Assembly (NCBI RefSeq): GCF_036924515.1
Contig: NZ_JAZHRR010000001.1
Location: 2,761,001 to 2,825,000, forward strand
DNA length: 64,000 bases
Direction of reading: 5' to 3'
Source of the DNA: Bradyrhizobium sp. AZCC 1610
Lineage (GTDB): Bacteria; Pseudomonadota; Alphaproteobacteria; Rhizobiales; Xanthobacteraceae
Numbering within the stretch: position 1 is the first letter of the stretch; every line of letters begins with the position of its first letter. The translations under genes were made by a program, and so were the position numbers. Shown here piece by piece: positions 41,750-49,553 of the stretch. Below the pieces are notes generated by a model. The model saw nothing but the letters and a program-made list of their open reading frames with translations. It ran no database searches and had not been told where the DNA came from.

Positions 41750-42799
41750 ATGAAGCTGAGAGGATTGTTTATCGCAGCAGCCATGCTGCTGATGCCGGCC
41801 GCCGCACTGGCGGCGCCGGGCATCGTCACCACCACCGTCAGCCTGAAGGCAGGGCCCGGTGAAGGCTTTCCGACGGTCGACCGCATTCCTGGCGGCACCC
41901 GTGTCAATATCCACGGGTGTTTCAGAGGCAAGGCCTGGTGCGATGTGAGCTGGTCGGATGATCGCGGCTGGGTGTCGTCGCGATATCTCCAGTATCTCCA
42001 CCGCAACCGCTACGTCTATCTGCCCGACTATGTCGACGAGATCGACGTTCCAATCGTGCCGTTCGCGCTGACCACGTACTGGTCGAGCCACTATGCGGGA
42101 CGTCCCTGGTATCACCGCCGTGCCCACTGGAGCGGCTACTGGCGATCGCATGAGCATGTCGCGACGCGGTTGACGATCGACCGCTCGGCGGCCCGGATCG
42201 GCCGCGCGGCGGCAGCGCGCGACGCTGCACTCCCCGAGGGGAGGGCGCGTGTCGGCGTCGAGGAGAGGTCGCGTGCCCGTGTCGAGGAACGGACCCGCGA
42301 GGAACGGACCCGTGCCGGCACGACGGAACGGACCCGCGCCGGCGTCACGGAACGCGTGACGCGGGAGAGAGACATCGCGACGCGTAGCGCGCGCGAAGGG
42401 CGTGAACGCGCGGTGCAGCCCCGCACGACGCGCGAGAGCGGGCGGATCACGCGTGAGGACGCAAGGGCGTCCGTGCGCGAGAGAGCGGCCGTGCGCGAGC
42501 AGCCGACGGCCCGCGCCCGCACGCAGCGGACGCCGCCGGTCATGGCCCGTGGTCATGACGAACGGCGCGCGGCTACGCCGCGGGTCGAGCGTGCCACGCC
42601 CCGCATGACGCAGCCCGATGCGGCTCGCGGCGGCGGTGGCCCGCCCACGAGCGCCCGCGCGCAGCAGGCGCCGGCCCCGGCGGCCGCCCCGCGCGCAGCA
42701 GCGCCCGCGACGCCGCAGGGCGGCGGCGCGCCGCAGGCCGCACCGCGCGGTGGCGGCGGACCGGGCGGTGGCGGAGGCCCCGGCCAGGACAGGCGCTAA
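41750..42799 (+). CDS. SH3-domain secreted protein with Arg-rich repeats
   Basis: A 349-residue exported protein. Residues 1-22 form a signal peptide; about 24-85 is a bacterial SH3 domain (GIVTTTVSLKAGPGEGFPTVDRIPGGTRVNIHGC) with a C-terminal WVSSRYLQYL. The rest is low complexity: Arg/Glu-rich repeats (ERTREERTRAGTTERTRAG) and a Gly/Pro/Ala-rich tail ending GGGGPGQDRR. It may bind the cell wall through the SH3 part. AGGAGG is 8 bases before the ATG. The repeats are tandem and may vary in length between strains. Confidence 0.82.
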   Translation: MKLRGLFIAAAMLLMPAAALAAPGIVTTTVSLKAGPGEGFPTVDRIPGGTRVNIHGCFRGKAWCDVSWSDDRGWVSSRYLQYLHRNRYVYLPDYVDEIDVPIVPFALTTYWSSHYAGRPWYHRRAHWSGYWRSHEHVATRLTIDRSAARIGRAAAARDAALPEGRARVGVEERSRARVEERTREERTRAGTTERTRAGVTERVTRERDIATRSAREGRERAVQPRTTRESGRITREDARASVRERAAVREQPTARARTQRTPPVMARGHDERRAATPRVERATPRMTQPDAARGGGGPPTSARAQQAPAPAAAPRAAAPATPQGGGAPQAAPRGGGGPGGGGGPGQDRR

Positions 42800-42805
42800 T
42801 GAACG

Positions 42806-42834
42806 AAAAGCCCGGCCTTGAGCCGGGCTTTTTC
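42806..42834 (+). terminator. Intrinsic terminator
   Basis: AAAAGCCCGGC-CTTGA-GCCGGGCTTTTT, directly after the SH3 gene. Confidence 0.9.
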
Positions 42835-42993
42835 TTGCTCGACGAGCTGCTGGCGGCCTCACGGGCTACGCTTGCTGGTCGCCCAAGAGGGGGTAGCGGC
42901 CCCAAACCAAAAATATCGAAAACAACCCCATGCAAAGTAGCGCGCAGGATGGGTTGAGCCCTGCTTGCTCGACGATCATCCGGGCCGCGCTTG

Positions 42994-43344
42994 CTAGGCC
43001 TTCTTCACGAATTCGGATTTCAGATTCATCGCGCCGATGCCGTCGATCTTGCAGGCGATGTTGTGGCCGTCGGTCGCGTCGGTCAGGCGGATGTTCCTGA
43101 CCTTGGTTCCGCCTTTGACGACCGATGACGATCCCTTGACCTTGAGATCCTTGATGACGATGACGCTGTCGCCATCGACCAGCAGGTTGCCGTTGGCATC
43201 GCGGACGCCCGGCTCGGGCGAGGCCTCCGCGGCTGCGGCCGCCTCGGCGCTCCATTCATGCGCGCATTCCGGGCAAACCCACAGGCCGCGATCCTGATAG
43301 GCATGCTCGGAATTGCATGCCGGGCACCTCATTGCATCGTCCAT
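42994..43344 (-). CDS. PhnA-type zinc-ribbon protein (YjdM-like)
   Basis: A 116-residue protein. The N-terminal zinc ribbon is [27 protein letters not shown] (two CxxC pairs) and the C-terminal beta domain carries [39 protein letters not shown] and [15 protein letters not shown], matching the alkylphosphonate utilisation operon protein PhnA. The original role in phosphonate use has been questioned. The frame opens at 43407, but the family start is this Met at 43344. Confidence 0.88.
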   Translation of the reverse strand: MDDAMRCPACNSEHAYQDRGLWVCPECAHEWSAEAAAAAEASPEPGVRDANGNLLVDGDSVIVIKDLKVKGSSSVVKGGTKVRNIRLTDATDGHNIACKIDGIGAMNLKSEFVKKA

Positions 43345-43569
43345 AATCGGTCTCGTTCCCTTCGTGGCGGGGCGCACCGTAGGGTCATGCCCGGGCAAAT
43401 CAAGCAAAAAGGGGGACCGCAGGCGTCAGGCTTGACGTTCGTCCGATCGTTGATGCCACCGGCTACAAAATCTCGATCAGCGTAAATCGGCCAGGGTAGC
43501 GCAGACGAGCGAAGCAACAGCCGGGTCTCGAATGATCCCGCATCTCGCTGCACTCATGCGGGCTACTCG

Positions 43570-43884
43570 CTATTCCACCTTGCGAGCTAATCGGTGCAAT
43601 CCATGAAAAATGAAAAATAATGCAAGAGCCAAAAGGGCAACGCTTGGCCAGAAGTAGAGGGCGTGCGCTTCATAGTAGCGGCCAGGCAGATATGGGAACT
43701 CGCCTTGCAGTAGAAAGGTGCCGATCAGGACCATTGGAAATGTGTAGATTGCAATCCAAATATTGGCGAGGCCATCAGGGTTCGATCTGGAAAAAGCCAG
43801 CCAGATAACCATTGCTCCCGCGATGTAGAGAGCGGGCACGATAAATCTCATCACTCTGAAGAGTCTGGACAAGGCGTTTCTCAT
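43570..43884 (-). CDS. Membrane protein of unknown function
   Basis: A 104-residue protein with three hydrophobic helices (FIVPALYIAGAMVIWLAF, IWIAIYTFPMVLIGTFLL, LYFWPSVALLALALFFIF) and a short charged N-terminus MRNALSRLFRVMRF. An upstream TTG (43896) is possible. It is lower in GC than neighbours and lies at the entry of the repeat-rich stretch. No family recognised. Confidence 0.55.
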   Translation of the reverse strand: MRNALSRLFRVMRFIVPALYIAGAMVIWLAFSRSNPDGLANIWIAIYTFPMVLIGTFLLQGEFPYLPGRYYEAHALYFWPSVALLALALFFIFHGLHRLARKVE

Positions 43885-43952
43885 GTTGTTGCCCAACTTA
43901 AACTCATTCGCCTATAATCAAAAGGCCGCTCTTTCGAGCAGCCTTTCCCTAC

Positions 43953-43990
43953 TTGCTACCGGCTTTCCGGAATTGAGTGCACCGTAGTTG
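43953..43990. repeat. Partial copy of the 90-bp GTGACAGTGC palindromic element
   Basis: TTGCTACCGGCTTTCCGG then AATTGAGTGCACCGTAGTT equals the right half of the elements at 48438-48527 and 49464-49553. Confidence 0.7.
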
Positions 43991-43999
43991 CGGGCGGGC

Positions 44000-44077
44000 G
44001 TAGCCCGGATGTAGCGGAGCGAAATCCGGGGCGGTGTCAGAGTGATCCCGGATTGCGCTCCGCTCCATCCGGGCTAC
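44000..44077. repeat. Bradyrhizobium-type palindromic repeat
   Basis: GTAGCCCGGATGTAGCGGAG pairs with CTCCGCTCCATCCGGGCTAC. It directly precedes the 109-bp repeat at 44081. Confidence 0.8.
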
Positions 44078-44080
44078 TTT

Positions 44081-44188
44081 GCTACGCAAGCACGAAGCAA
44101 ACGCGTTGTTAAGAATTGGCTCGCGCTGATTTGCGCGATTCCGATTCGTTCTTTGAGAACAAAATAGAGTCGGACGTAGAACAAAGCT
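44081..44188. repeat. 109-bp direct repeat, copy B
   Basis: GCTACGCAAGCACGAAGCAA to AGAACAAAGCTG; same direction as 38481-38589, and like it directly behind a palindromic repeat. Confidence 0.75.
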
Positions 44189-44191
44189 GAT

Positions 44192-44224
44192 GGCGGATTA
44201 CGCCTTCCGCTAATCCGCCCTACG
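44192..44224. repeat. GGCGGATTACGC palindrome
   Basis: GGCGGATTACGC and its reverse form GCTAATCCGCC around CTTCC. This second small family recurs at 45420, 47040, 48541, 49817, 50636 and 51237. Confidence 0.7.
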
Positions 44225-44393
44225 CTCGCTGCTCCCGCCCATTGGCCCGCAGTGTCGGGGTTTCCGTTGCGCCAATGTGCCGGCACTTCCCCTTGACATG
44301 CTGGCGCTCCGCCGCCCGAATGGCGAATAGCGCATAAGCGCGCGTCGCGACGTCTCACCCGGCGCATCAAAAACAAAACGGGAGGATTTGCGA

Positions 44394-45368
44394 ATGTTTC
44401 GCCATGTCAGAAATCTTGCCCTTGCGGCGCTTGCGGCCGCAAGCCTGCTCGGCGCCGGAAACGCGCAAGGGGCCTTCCCGGAGCGGCCAATCACGCTGAT
44501 CGTGCCGTGGGCCGCCGGCGGCGGCACCGACGCGGTCGCGCGCCAGATCGCCCACATGCTGGAGCGCGATCTCAAGCAGCCGGTGAACGTCGTGAACCGC
44601 ACCGGCGGGTCGGGCGTGGTCGGCCACCAGGCGATCGCCACCGCCGCGCCGGACGGCTACACGTTCGGCCTCATCACGCTCGAGATCAACCTGATGCACT
44701 GGGTGGGGCTCACCGATCTTACCTGGGAGAAGTATACGCCGATCGCGCTGGTCAACCAGGACCCCGCCGCGATCCACGTCAAGGCGGACTCGCCCTACAG
44801 GAACGTCAAGGAGCTGTTCGCGCATATCACGGCGAATCCGAACAAGGTGGTGGCCTCGGGTACGGGGCAGGGCGGAAGCTGGCATGTCGCGCTCGCCGGA
44901 TTGATGCAGGCCGACGGCGTCTCGCCCGGCTCGATCCGCTGGGTGCCGTCCACCGGCGCCGCGACCGCGCTGACCGATCTCGCGGCCGGCGGCGTCGATT
45001 TCGTCGCGTGCTCGATGCCGGAAGCCGAGGCGCTGCTCAAGGCGGGGCGTATCCGCAGCCTCGTGTTCTTCTCACCCAACCGCGCGCCGAACTTCCCTGA
45101 TGTGCCGACCACCGAGGAGGCGACGGGTCACAAGTGGCACAAGGGTGTGTGGCGCGGCTTTGCGGCGCCCAAGGGCCTGCCGAAGGAGATTGCCACGCAG
45201 TACGAGACCGCGATCAAGAAGATCTGGGACAGCGCGGAGTTCAAGGAGTTCATGAACCGGCGCGGCTTCGACATGATCTATCTGGATTCGGCTGGCTTCG
45301 CGGAGTTCATGAAGGCGGACAACGATGACAACGGCAAGGCGCTGAAGTCGCTCGGGCTGGCGAAGTAG
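44394..45368 (+). CDS. Tripartite tricarboxylate transporter substrate-binding protein (TctC/Bug), 2
   Basis: A 324-residue periplasmic protein with a signal peptide (MFRHVRNLALAALAAASLLGAG, cleaved near AQGAF). Bug motifs: FPERPITLIVPWAAGGGTDAV, VVNRTGGSGVVGH, AAPDGYTFGLIT, GTGQGGSWHVALAGLM and RFLPS-type WVPSTGAATALTDLAAGGVDF, then PDVPTTEEATG. The ligand is unknown and no tctAB genes are near. Fragments of its 3' end recur at 46641, 48394 and 49554. The stop is followed by genus palindromes. Confidence 0.92.
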   Translation: MFRHVRNLALAALAAASLLGAGNAQGAFPERPITLIVPWAAGGGTDAVARQIAHMLERDLKQPVNVVNRTGGSGVVGHQAIATAAPDGYTFGLITLEINLMHWVGLTDLTWEKYTPIALVNQDPAAIHVKADSPYRNVKELFAHITANPNKVVASGTGQGGSWHVALAGLMQADGVSPGSIRWVPSTGAATALTDLAAGGVDFVACSMPEAEALLKAGRIRSLVFFSPNRAPNFPDVPTTEEATGHKWHKGVWRGFAAPKGLPKEIATQYETAIKKIWDSAEFKEFMNRRGFDMIYLDSAGFAEFMKADNDDNGKALKSLGLAK

Positions 45369-45376
45369 GCGGCCCG

Positions 45377-45500
45377 CAGCCCGGATGAAGCGAAGCGAAA
45401 TCCGGGGCAGTGTCAGCGAGCAGGGTGGGTTAGCGCAGCGTAACCCACCGAGCCTCTCGCGAGAGAGCGGCGAATGACGCTGCGCTAACGCTAACGCCGA
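45377..45500. repeat. Palindromic repeat array behind tctC
   Basis: CAGCCCGGATGAAGCGAAGCGAAATCCGG is followed by GGGTTAGCGCAGCGTAACCC and TCTCGCGAGAGA hairpins. The same array follows the copy at 46975 with a few changes. Confidence 0.75.
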
Positions 45501-45554
45501 ATTAATCTGATCAGCCTATAGTCTCAGGCAGTTCTAGTTGGGTGCCGCGTAAAG

Positions 45555-45594
45555 GAGCCGTCGCGAGGGACGATCCGGCGACGGCTCTTTTTTG
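45555..45594 (+). terminator. Strong intrinsic terminator with no upstream gene
   Basis: GAGCCGTCGC-(GAGGGACGATCC)-GGCGACGGCTC then six T residues. The closest gene upstream ends at 45368, so this hairpin ends either a small RNA starting near 45500-45540 or leader RNA of the gene at 45619. Confidence 0.7.
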
Positions 45595-45618
45595 TTCACT
45601 CATTTGAGGTTATTGCAC

Positions 45619-46275
45619 GTGACCAGTACACCGGAAAAGCAGAGCGAAAGCGAACAACCCGAATCCACGGCGCCGAAAAAGCAATCGAGCCGGAAATCGA
45701 TCCTGGCGCTGTCGGTGATCGCTATTGGAATAAACAGTGCCGCGGCCGTCTATACCATGGCGCCTTCCGATTTTGCCCTGCCGAATGTCAGCATGCTGGC
45801 CGAGCTAATTCCGCACCAGAAAATTTCCGATCTCATGGCTGATCTGGCTGGCCCCGCATCGAAGGAGGTTCCGTCGGCCCAGCAGCAGCACATGGCCGCC
45901 CTGCAGGAGAATAGCTCGCTGTTGCAGCAAAACGCAGCGCTTCTTCAGCAGGATTCGATTGCGCTTGCTTCTCTCAGGCAGAGCGTCGTGGATGAGCAGG
46001 TCGTGGTGAAGAAAATATCCGCGCAGATCGCGGGTGAACATGAAGACGTGAAGAAGATGTCCGCTCAGATTTCCACGCTGATCGCGAAGGTCGACTCGCT
46101 GAAGAATGCACTGACCCCGGAAGTGACTTCGTCCATTTCAACAAGGCACGCGCGCAACCGGCTATCCCGCGCAATGCGCAAGAAGATGGCCCGGCAGCCG
46201 AACTTTGTAGGACCCGTTTCGGTTGGAGGCGCAGTCCTGAGTGCCCCGGCTACCACGCCAGCCTCACAAAGCTAA
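45619..46275 (+). CDS. Single-pass membrane protein with coiled coil
   Basis: A 218-residue protein: a hydrophilic N-terminus (TSTPEKQSESEQPEST), one membrane helix (ILALSVIAIGINSAAAVYTM), an amphipathic segment and a long coiled coil with Gln/Leu heptads (QENSSLLQQNAALLQQDSIA) and a basic tail. It starts with GTG behind GAGGT. No family known; similar anchors with periplasmic coiled coils are common in Bradyrhizobium. The preceding hairpin at 45555 may attenuate it. Confidence 0.65.
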   Translation: MTSTPEKQSESEQPESTAPKKQSSRKSILALSVIAIGINSAAAVYTMAPSDFALPNVSMLAELIPHQKISDLMADLAGPASKEVPSAQQQHMAALQENSSLLQQNAALLQQDSIALASLRQSVVDEQVVVKKISAQIAGEHEDVKKMSAQISTLIAKVDSLKNALTPEVTSSISTRHARNRLSRAMRKKMARQPNFVGPVSVGGAVLSAPATTPASQS

Positions 46276-46319
46276 AGACAGCAGAGCGAGGCGCGGGTAT
46301 CGGTCCCGCGCTGCCGGAC

Positions 46320-46478
46320 CTATCTGAAGAAGTGGTAGATCGCGTTCAGGCCGAGAAGGCCGGTGACAATCAGATAGAGCGCCACTGCGAAGCTGACGAT
46401 GCGGGGCGCCATCAGCAGAAACACGCCCGCGGCCAAGGTGACGAGCGGCAGTAGGGGGCTGGCTGCATCGGGATGCAT
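46320..46478 (-). CDS. DUF3096 family protein
   Basis: A 52-residue protein with two membrane helices: MHPDAASPLLPLVTLAAGVFLL and APRIVSFAVALYLIVTGLLGL, ending NAIYHFFR. DUF3096 members are small membrane proteins, about 50 residues, often near stress genes. The longer frame upstream to 46718 overlaps the tctC fragment and is not real. Confidence 0.75.
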   Translation of the reverse strand: MHPDAASPLLPLVTLAAGVFLLMAPRIVSFAVALYLIVTGLLGLNAIYHFFR

Positions 46479-46640
46479 CCGGCGTTTATACCAGATTCGA
46501 TGGCCCTTGCGCGATCGACAGTGACCTGCCCATGCGCCGGCGCCGACCGGCCGGCGCATCAAGCTGCAGCGGGCGAGTGCACCAGCGGCGTTCCCAGAGT
46601 TGCCCAGGGCCGAGTTCCCGTTGGCCGTCTGCAAAGGCGG

Positions 46641-46974
46641 GCTCAAGACGGGGCGTATCCGCAGCCTCGTGTTCCTCTCGCCCAAGCGCGCGCCAAATTT
46701 CCCTGATGCGCCGACCACCGAGGAGGCGACGGGTCACAAGTGGCACAAGGGTGTGTGGCGCGGCTTTGCGGCGCCCAAGGGCCTGCCGAAGGAGATTGCC
46801 ACGCAGTACGAGACCGCGATCAAGAAGATCTGGGACAGCGCGGAGTTCAAGGAGTTCATGAACCGGCGCGGCTTCGACATGATCTATCTGGATTCGGCTG
46901 GCTTCGCGGAGTTCATGAAGGCGGACAACGATGACAACGGCAAGGCGCTGAAGTCGCTCGGGCTGGCAAAGTAG
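46641..46974 (+). pseudogene. 3' fragment of tctC (copy 1, about 334 bp)
   Basis: From CTCAAGACGGGGCG to the stop it matches 45035-45368, coding the last 110 residues of tctC from GRIRSLVFLSP onward with few differences, mostly silent. A TTG at 46600 could start a chimeric frame, but there is no signal peptide or N-terminal lobe, so it cannot be a working receptor. The palindromic array behind it is also shared with the parent. Confidence 0.9.
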
Positions 46975-46980
46975 GCGGCC

Positions 46981-47110
46981 CGTAGCCCGGATGAAGCGAA
47001 GCGAAATCCGGGGCAGTGTCAGCGAGCAGGGCGGGGCAGCCAAGCGTAACCCGCCGACTCGGTCGCGCAGAACGGCGGATCACGCCTTCGGCTAATCGTC
47101 CTTGCGGGCT
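46981..47110. repeat. Palindromic repeat array behind tctC fragment 1
   Basis: Same order as at 45377: GTAGCCCGGATGAAGCGAAG, GAGCAGGGCGGGGCAGCC/GTAACCCGCC and GGCGGATCACGCCTTCGGC. It shows that fragment and palindromes were copied as one block. Confidence 0.75.
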
Positions 47111-47258
47111 AGCGTTTGCTCTCGCTCAGTCGTGTCATCGCTGCCTTTACTTTGAGGGCGTAGCTGTCGGCTTGTTGTTTCTCTGCCATGACAGGTCGAG
47201 AGGTGATGTCAGTGATCTCTAGAACGACTTCGCTAATGGGCTTGCGCGACATAGGCAT
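47109..47258 (-). CDS. Small hypothetical protein (49 aa, doubtful)
   Basis: A possible 49-residue protein MPMSRKPISEVVLEITDITSR, ending KVKAAMTRLSESKR, from an ATG behind GGGAG. The frame continues upstream through the tRNA-like sequence, which is not protein-like. Amphipathic helices in the second half. No family known; may not be expressed. Confidence 0.35.
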   Translation of the reverse strand: MPMSRKPISEVVLEITDITSRPVMAEKQQADSYALKVKAAMTRLSESKR

Positions 47259-47303
47259 AAGCATCTCCCACTGAATAAATCGCATTGAACGCATTCGGGG
47301 ATG

Positions 47304-47377
47304 AGGAGCGGAAAGCGCGAAATCGAACCGGCCTCTTTGGCTTGGAACCCAACGCTCCACCATTGAGCTACACCCGC
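47304..47377 (-). pseudogene. Degenerate tRNA-like sequence (Gly-type acceptor)
   Basis: Read leftwards: GCGGGTGTAGCTCAATGGTG, GAGC, an anticodon arm with TTGGG-TTCCAAG-CCAAA, then GGTTCGATT and an end TTTCCGCTCC. The D arm and T loop agree with tRNA-Gly(TCC), but the anticodon stem has one base less, positions 6/67 do not pair and the T stem is poor. It is probably a decayed tRNA or a tRNA end left by integration; it is not expected to be charged. Confidence 0.5.
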
Positions 47378-47392
47378 CGAGAGCCGAAAACT

Positions 47393-47428
47393 AAGCCGCC
47401 AGGCAGAGGGCAATTCGCCTGGCGGCTT
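47393..47428. terminator. Strong hairpin, possible terminator of the transglycosylase gene
   Basis: AAGCCGCCAGGC / GCCTGGCGGCTT arms (12 bp) around AGAGGGCAATTC. On the minus strand AGTTTT follows, so it can stop the leftward gene at 47541. Confidence 0.6.
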
Positions 47429-47540
47429 CGCTGGCGTGGACCCGGATGACTTGGGGAAATCGTCCGGTAATCGGAATCTATTCGGCTTGCGTAGTGTAGC
47501 AACCAAACTCGCGCGTTAAGCTTGATGTGCGCTCTGCAGG

Positions 47541-48341
47541 TTAATTCTGGAACCTGCCATCGGCCGCTAGGCGCTTGAACTGCCGCTTCATCGCATTGAC
47601 CCTGACGATATAGGCTGTGACGAGATGATCGCCGCACCGCTCGCCGGGCATCATTTGAAAGTTGCGGCGCGCGAAGGCTGTGGCGGGACCCCCGCCGCAA
47701 AGATGGATAAACGCGGCGAGATCCTGCTTCTGCTGCAGGCTTGCCGGCACATCGGGGACGCGGGCGAGAACCGCCGCGACATTGCGAGCCAGATACACGG
47801 ACGCGAGCTCAATGGCATGGCTCGGGATCGCGCGGATAGTGAGGCTGGTGCACCCGCAGCCGGTATTTGTGACCGCATTCTCTCGGACACAGGACCGCGC
47901 GGCCTCGGCGTAGGCCGCATCGGTCATCTGGAAGAGGCCGACGGCGCTGGAGGCGGGCTGGTAAATCGCGAAAGGATTCAGGCTTAATCGCCAGCGCCAG
48001 TAGGTGCGCGCCACCGGGTTGCCTGAACTCTCGACCTGCGCCAGCGCGGCCAGCAATTCGGGCGTGATCGTACTGGTGGAATAGGCGCGGAAGAGCGGCC
48101 CGTATTGCCGCCACGTCTCGGCCGGCTCCTTGTCGAGCGCATCGCCAACGAAGGCAAACAGCTCAGTCGGCTTGCGGATCACGTGATAGACAAGGTTCGT
48201 CAGCGCGACGAGCACAAGCAGGATCGCCACGACGCCAACGATCCGAGCCGCCCGCGGTGCTCTCGCGAGCTTCCGTCGCGCCCACCGTGCACCGCGCCGC
48301 CAGCGGCGGAGGCGTGGGAAGCTCTTGCTTTTTCTTGACAT
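47541..48341 (-). CDS. Lytic transglycosylase (SLT domain)
   Basis: A 266-residue membrane-anchored protein. A basic N-terminus (about 1-32) precedes a membrane helix (IVGVVAILLVLVALTNLV, about 33-53). The SLT domain holds the catalytic Glu104 in LLAALAQVESSGNP, the AVGLFQMTDAAYAEA block (shift of the usual GLMQ), and HAIELASVYLARN. It cleaves peptidoglycan at GlcNAc-MurNAc, forming 1,6-anhydro ends. The chosen ATG at 48341 is the first that fits. Placed alone in the repeat-rich stretch. Confidence 0.85.
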   Translation of the reverse strand: MSRKSKSFPRLRRWRRGARWARRKLARAPRAARIVGVVAILLVLVALTNLVYHVIRKPTELFAFVGDALDKEPAETWRQYGPLFRAYSTSTITPELLAALAQVESSGNPVARTYWRWRLSLNPFAIYQPASSAVGLFQMTDAAYAEAARSCVRENAVTNTGCGCTSLTIRAIPSHAIELASVYLARNVAAVLARVPDVPASLQQKQDLAAFIHLCGGGPATAFARRNFQMMPGERCGDHLVTAYIVRVNAMKRQFKRLAADGRFQN

Positions 48342-48393
48342 GCGTCTTTTGGGGCAAGTAGGGCACAATAACGAAACGTGTCGCGCTGACGAT

Positions 48394-48436
48394 CTTCTAT
48401 CTGGATTCGGCTGACTTCGCGGAGTTCATGAGGGCG
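48394..48436 (+). pseudogene. Tiny 3' fragment of tctC (copy 2)
   Basis: ATCTTCTATCTGGATTCGGC then CTTCGCGGAGTTCATGAGGG corresponds to 45271-45316 of tctC with a few changes. It breaks off directly at the 90-bp palindromic element at 48438, as if cut by it. Confidence 0.75.
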
Positions 48437-48437
48437 A

Positions 48438-48527
48438 TATTTACGGTGACAGTGCATTCAATTCACTGCTGGGCGCCATGTGGCTCTTTGCTGCCGGCTT
48501 TCCGGAATTAAGTGTCACCGTAATTGG
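48438..48527. repeat. 90-bp GTGACAGTGC palindromic element, copy 1
   Basis: TTTACGGTGACAGTGCATTC at the left mirrors GAATTAAGTGTCACCGTAAT at the right, with an inner TGCCGGCTTTCCGG. The right arm lacks 4 bases compared with copy 2. Elements of this type are often linked to REP-associated tyrosine transposases; no transposase is in the window. Confidence 0.75.
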
Positions 48528-48540
48528 GATTGCGAGAGAG

Positions 48541-48573
48541 CGGCGGATTACGCTGCGCTAATCCGCCCTACGA
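48541..48573. repeat. GGCGGATTACGC palindrome
   Basis: GGCGGATTACGCTGC and GCGCTAATCCGCC arms; a member of the small family listed at 44192. The 48342-48791 stretch holds, besides these repeats, only a hairpin at 48735-48753 (CACCCA/TGGGTG) before the next gene. Confidence 0.7.
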
Positions 48574-48791
48574 GTTGGTCAACCTGTTCGAGGGCTACGG
48601 TCAACGCCAGACGGAGCCGCCATGCTGCGTGCGTGTCTCGCAATGGAACCCAAGGGCAACGGTAGCTCGTTCCTCCCGTCTTGGCATCGGCCGCACCTCG
48701 CCGAAGATCCGCCTGAGATATTTTTTGAAGGCTGCACCCACTTGGTTTGGGTGTAGAATTGATGCTGGTTGCCCACTACAGGAGGTAAGCC

Positions 48792-49382
48792 ATGAACAGG
48801 CTCTATGCTCTCGCGTCGGTTGGGTTCTGCGTCGCTTCGGCAGCCCTCACCACCACATCGGCATCGGCTCTTCCCACCGAGGAAATCCCGAAGACCGAAC
48901 CAGCGTACATCGCCAAGGTGAAGACCGCCGCTCCGGCGTCGGTCGTGAACAATGCAACCATCACCATGCCGCAGCCGGATGGATCTTCCAAGACGATCCA
49001 AACCGGATCGAACGGTTTCACTTGCTTTATCGGAAATGACGGAACGCCCGAATGCGATGACGAGAACGCCATGGAATGGCGCAAGGCTCTGCAGGCCAAA
49101 CAGACTCCGCCGAACAAGATTGGCCTCATTTTCATGCTGGACGGTGACACAGGCACGAGCAATCATGATCATGCCGAACGGCACACGCACAAGCATTGGG
49201 TCCAGACCGGGCCGCATGTGATGATCGTCGGCGGCGCAGCACGTGAGATGCTCAGTCCCTATCCGCGCGATCTGGATGTCAAAGACCCGACGCAGCCCTA
49301 CGTCATGTTCCCCGGCAAACCCAACGAGCACCTGATGATCCCGGTACACTCGGAACCGATTACGACGGGCAGTGCACGGTAA
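48792..49382 (+). CDS. Secreted hypothetical protein
   Basis: A 196-residue exported protein with signal peptide MNRLYALASVGFCVASAALTT. The mature part has two Cys in FTCFIGNDGTPECDDENAMEW and a His-rich region NHDHAERHTHKHW, followed by GPHVMIVGGAAREMLSPYPR, and a C-terminal KDPTQPYVMFPGKPNEHLMIPV. The His cluster could bind metal. A perfect AGGAGG lies 7 bases before the ATG, suggesting strong translation. The family was not recognised. Confidence 0.75.
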   Translation: MNRLYALASVGFCVASAALTTTSASALPTEEIPKTEPAYIAKVKTAAPASVVNNATITMPQPDGSSKTIQTGSNGFTCFIGNDGTPECDDENAMEWRKALQAKQTPPNKIGLIFMLDGDTGTSNHDHAERHTHKHWVQTGPHVMIVGGAAREMLSPYPRDLDVKDPTQPYVMFPGKPNEHLMIPVHSEPITTGSAR

Positions 49383-49463
49383 CGCGCGCGAACTCCACCG
49401 TGCCAGAGGCAGGGCACGGCGGATGACTCTGCAAGGTTGAAACGCCGGAACAGCGAGTGGGGT

Positions 49464-49553
49464 TATTACGGTGACAGTGCATTCAATTCACCGTTGGACA
49501 CCATGCGGCTTTGCTACCGGCTTTCCGGAATTGAGTGCACTGTCACCTAATTT
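49464..49553. repeat. 90-bp GTGACAGTGC palindromic element, copy 2
   Basis: ATTACGGTGACAGTGCATTC and GAATTGAGTGCACTGTCACC arms with a centre of the same length. Directly at its right edge the tctC fragment 49554 begins. Confidence 0.8.

Noticed and set aside
42180..42500. CRISPR-like direct repeats
   Set aside because: The repeats are Arg-codon-rich units inside the SH3 protein gene, irregular in length, without spacers or cas genes.
46600..46974. 124-codon tctC-like frame as a working gene
   Set aside because: It lacks signal peptide and N-terminal lobe and starts at a TTG without ribosome site; it is a gene fragment.
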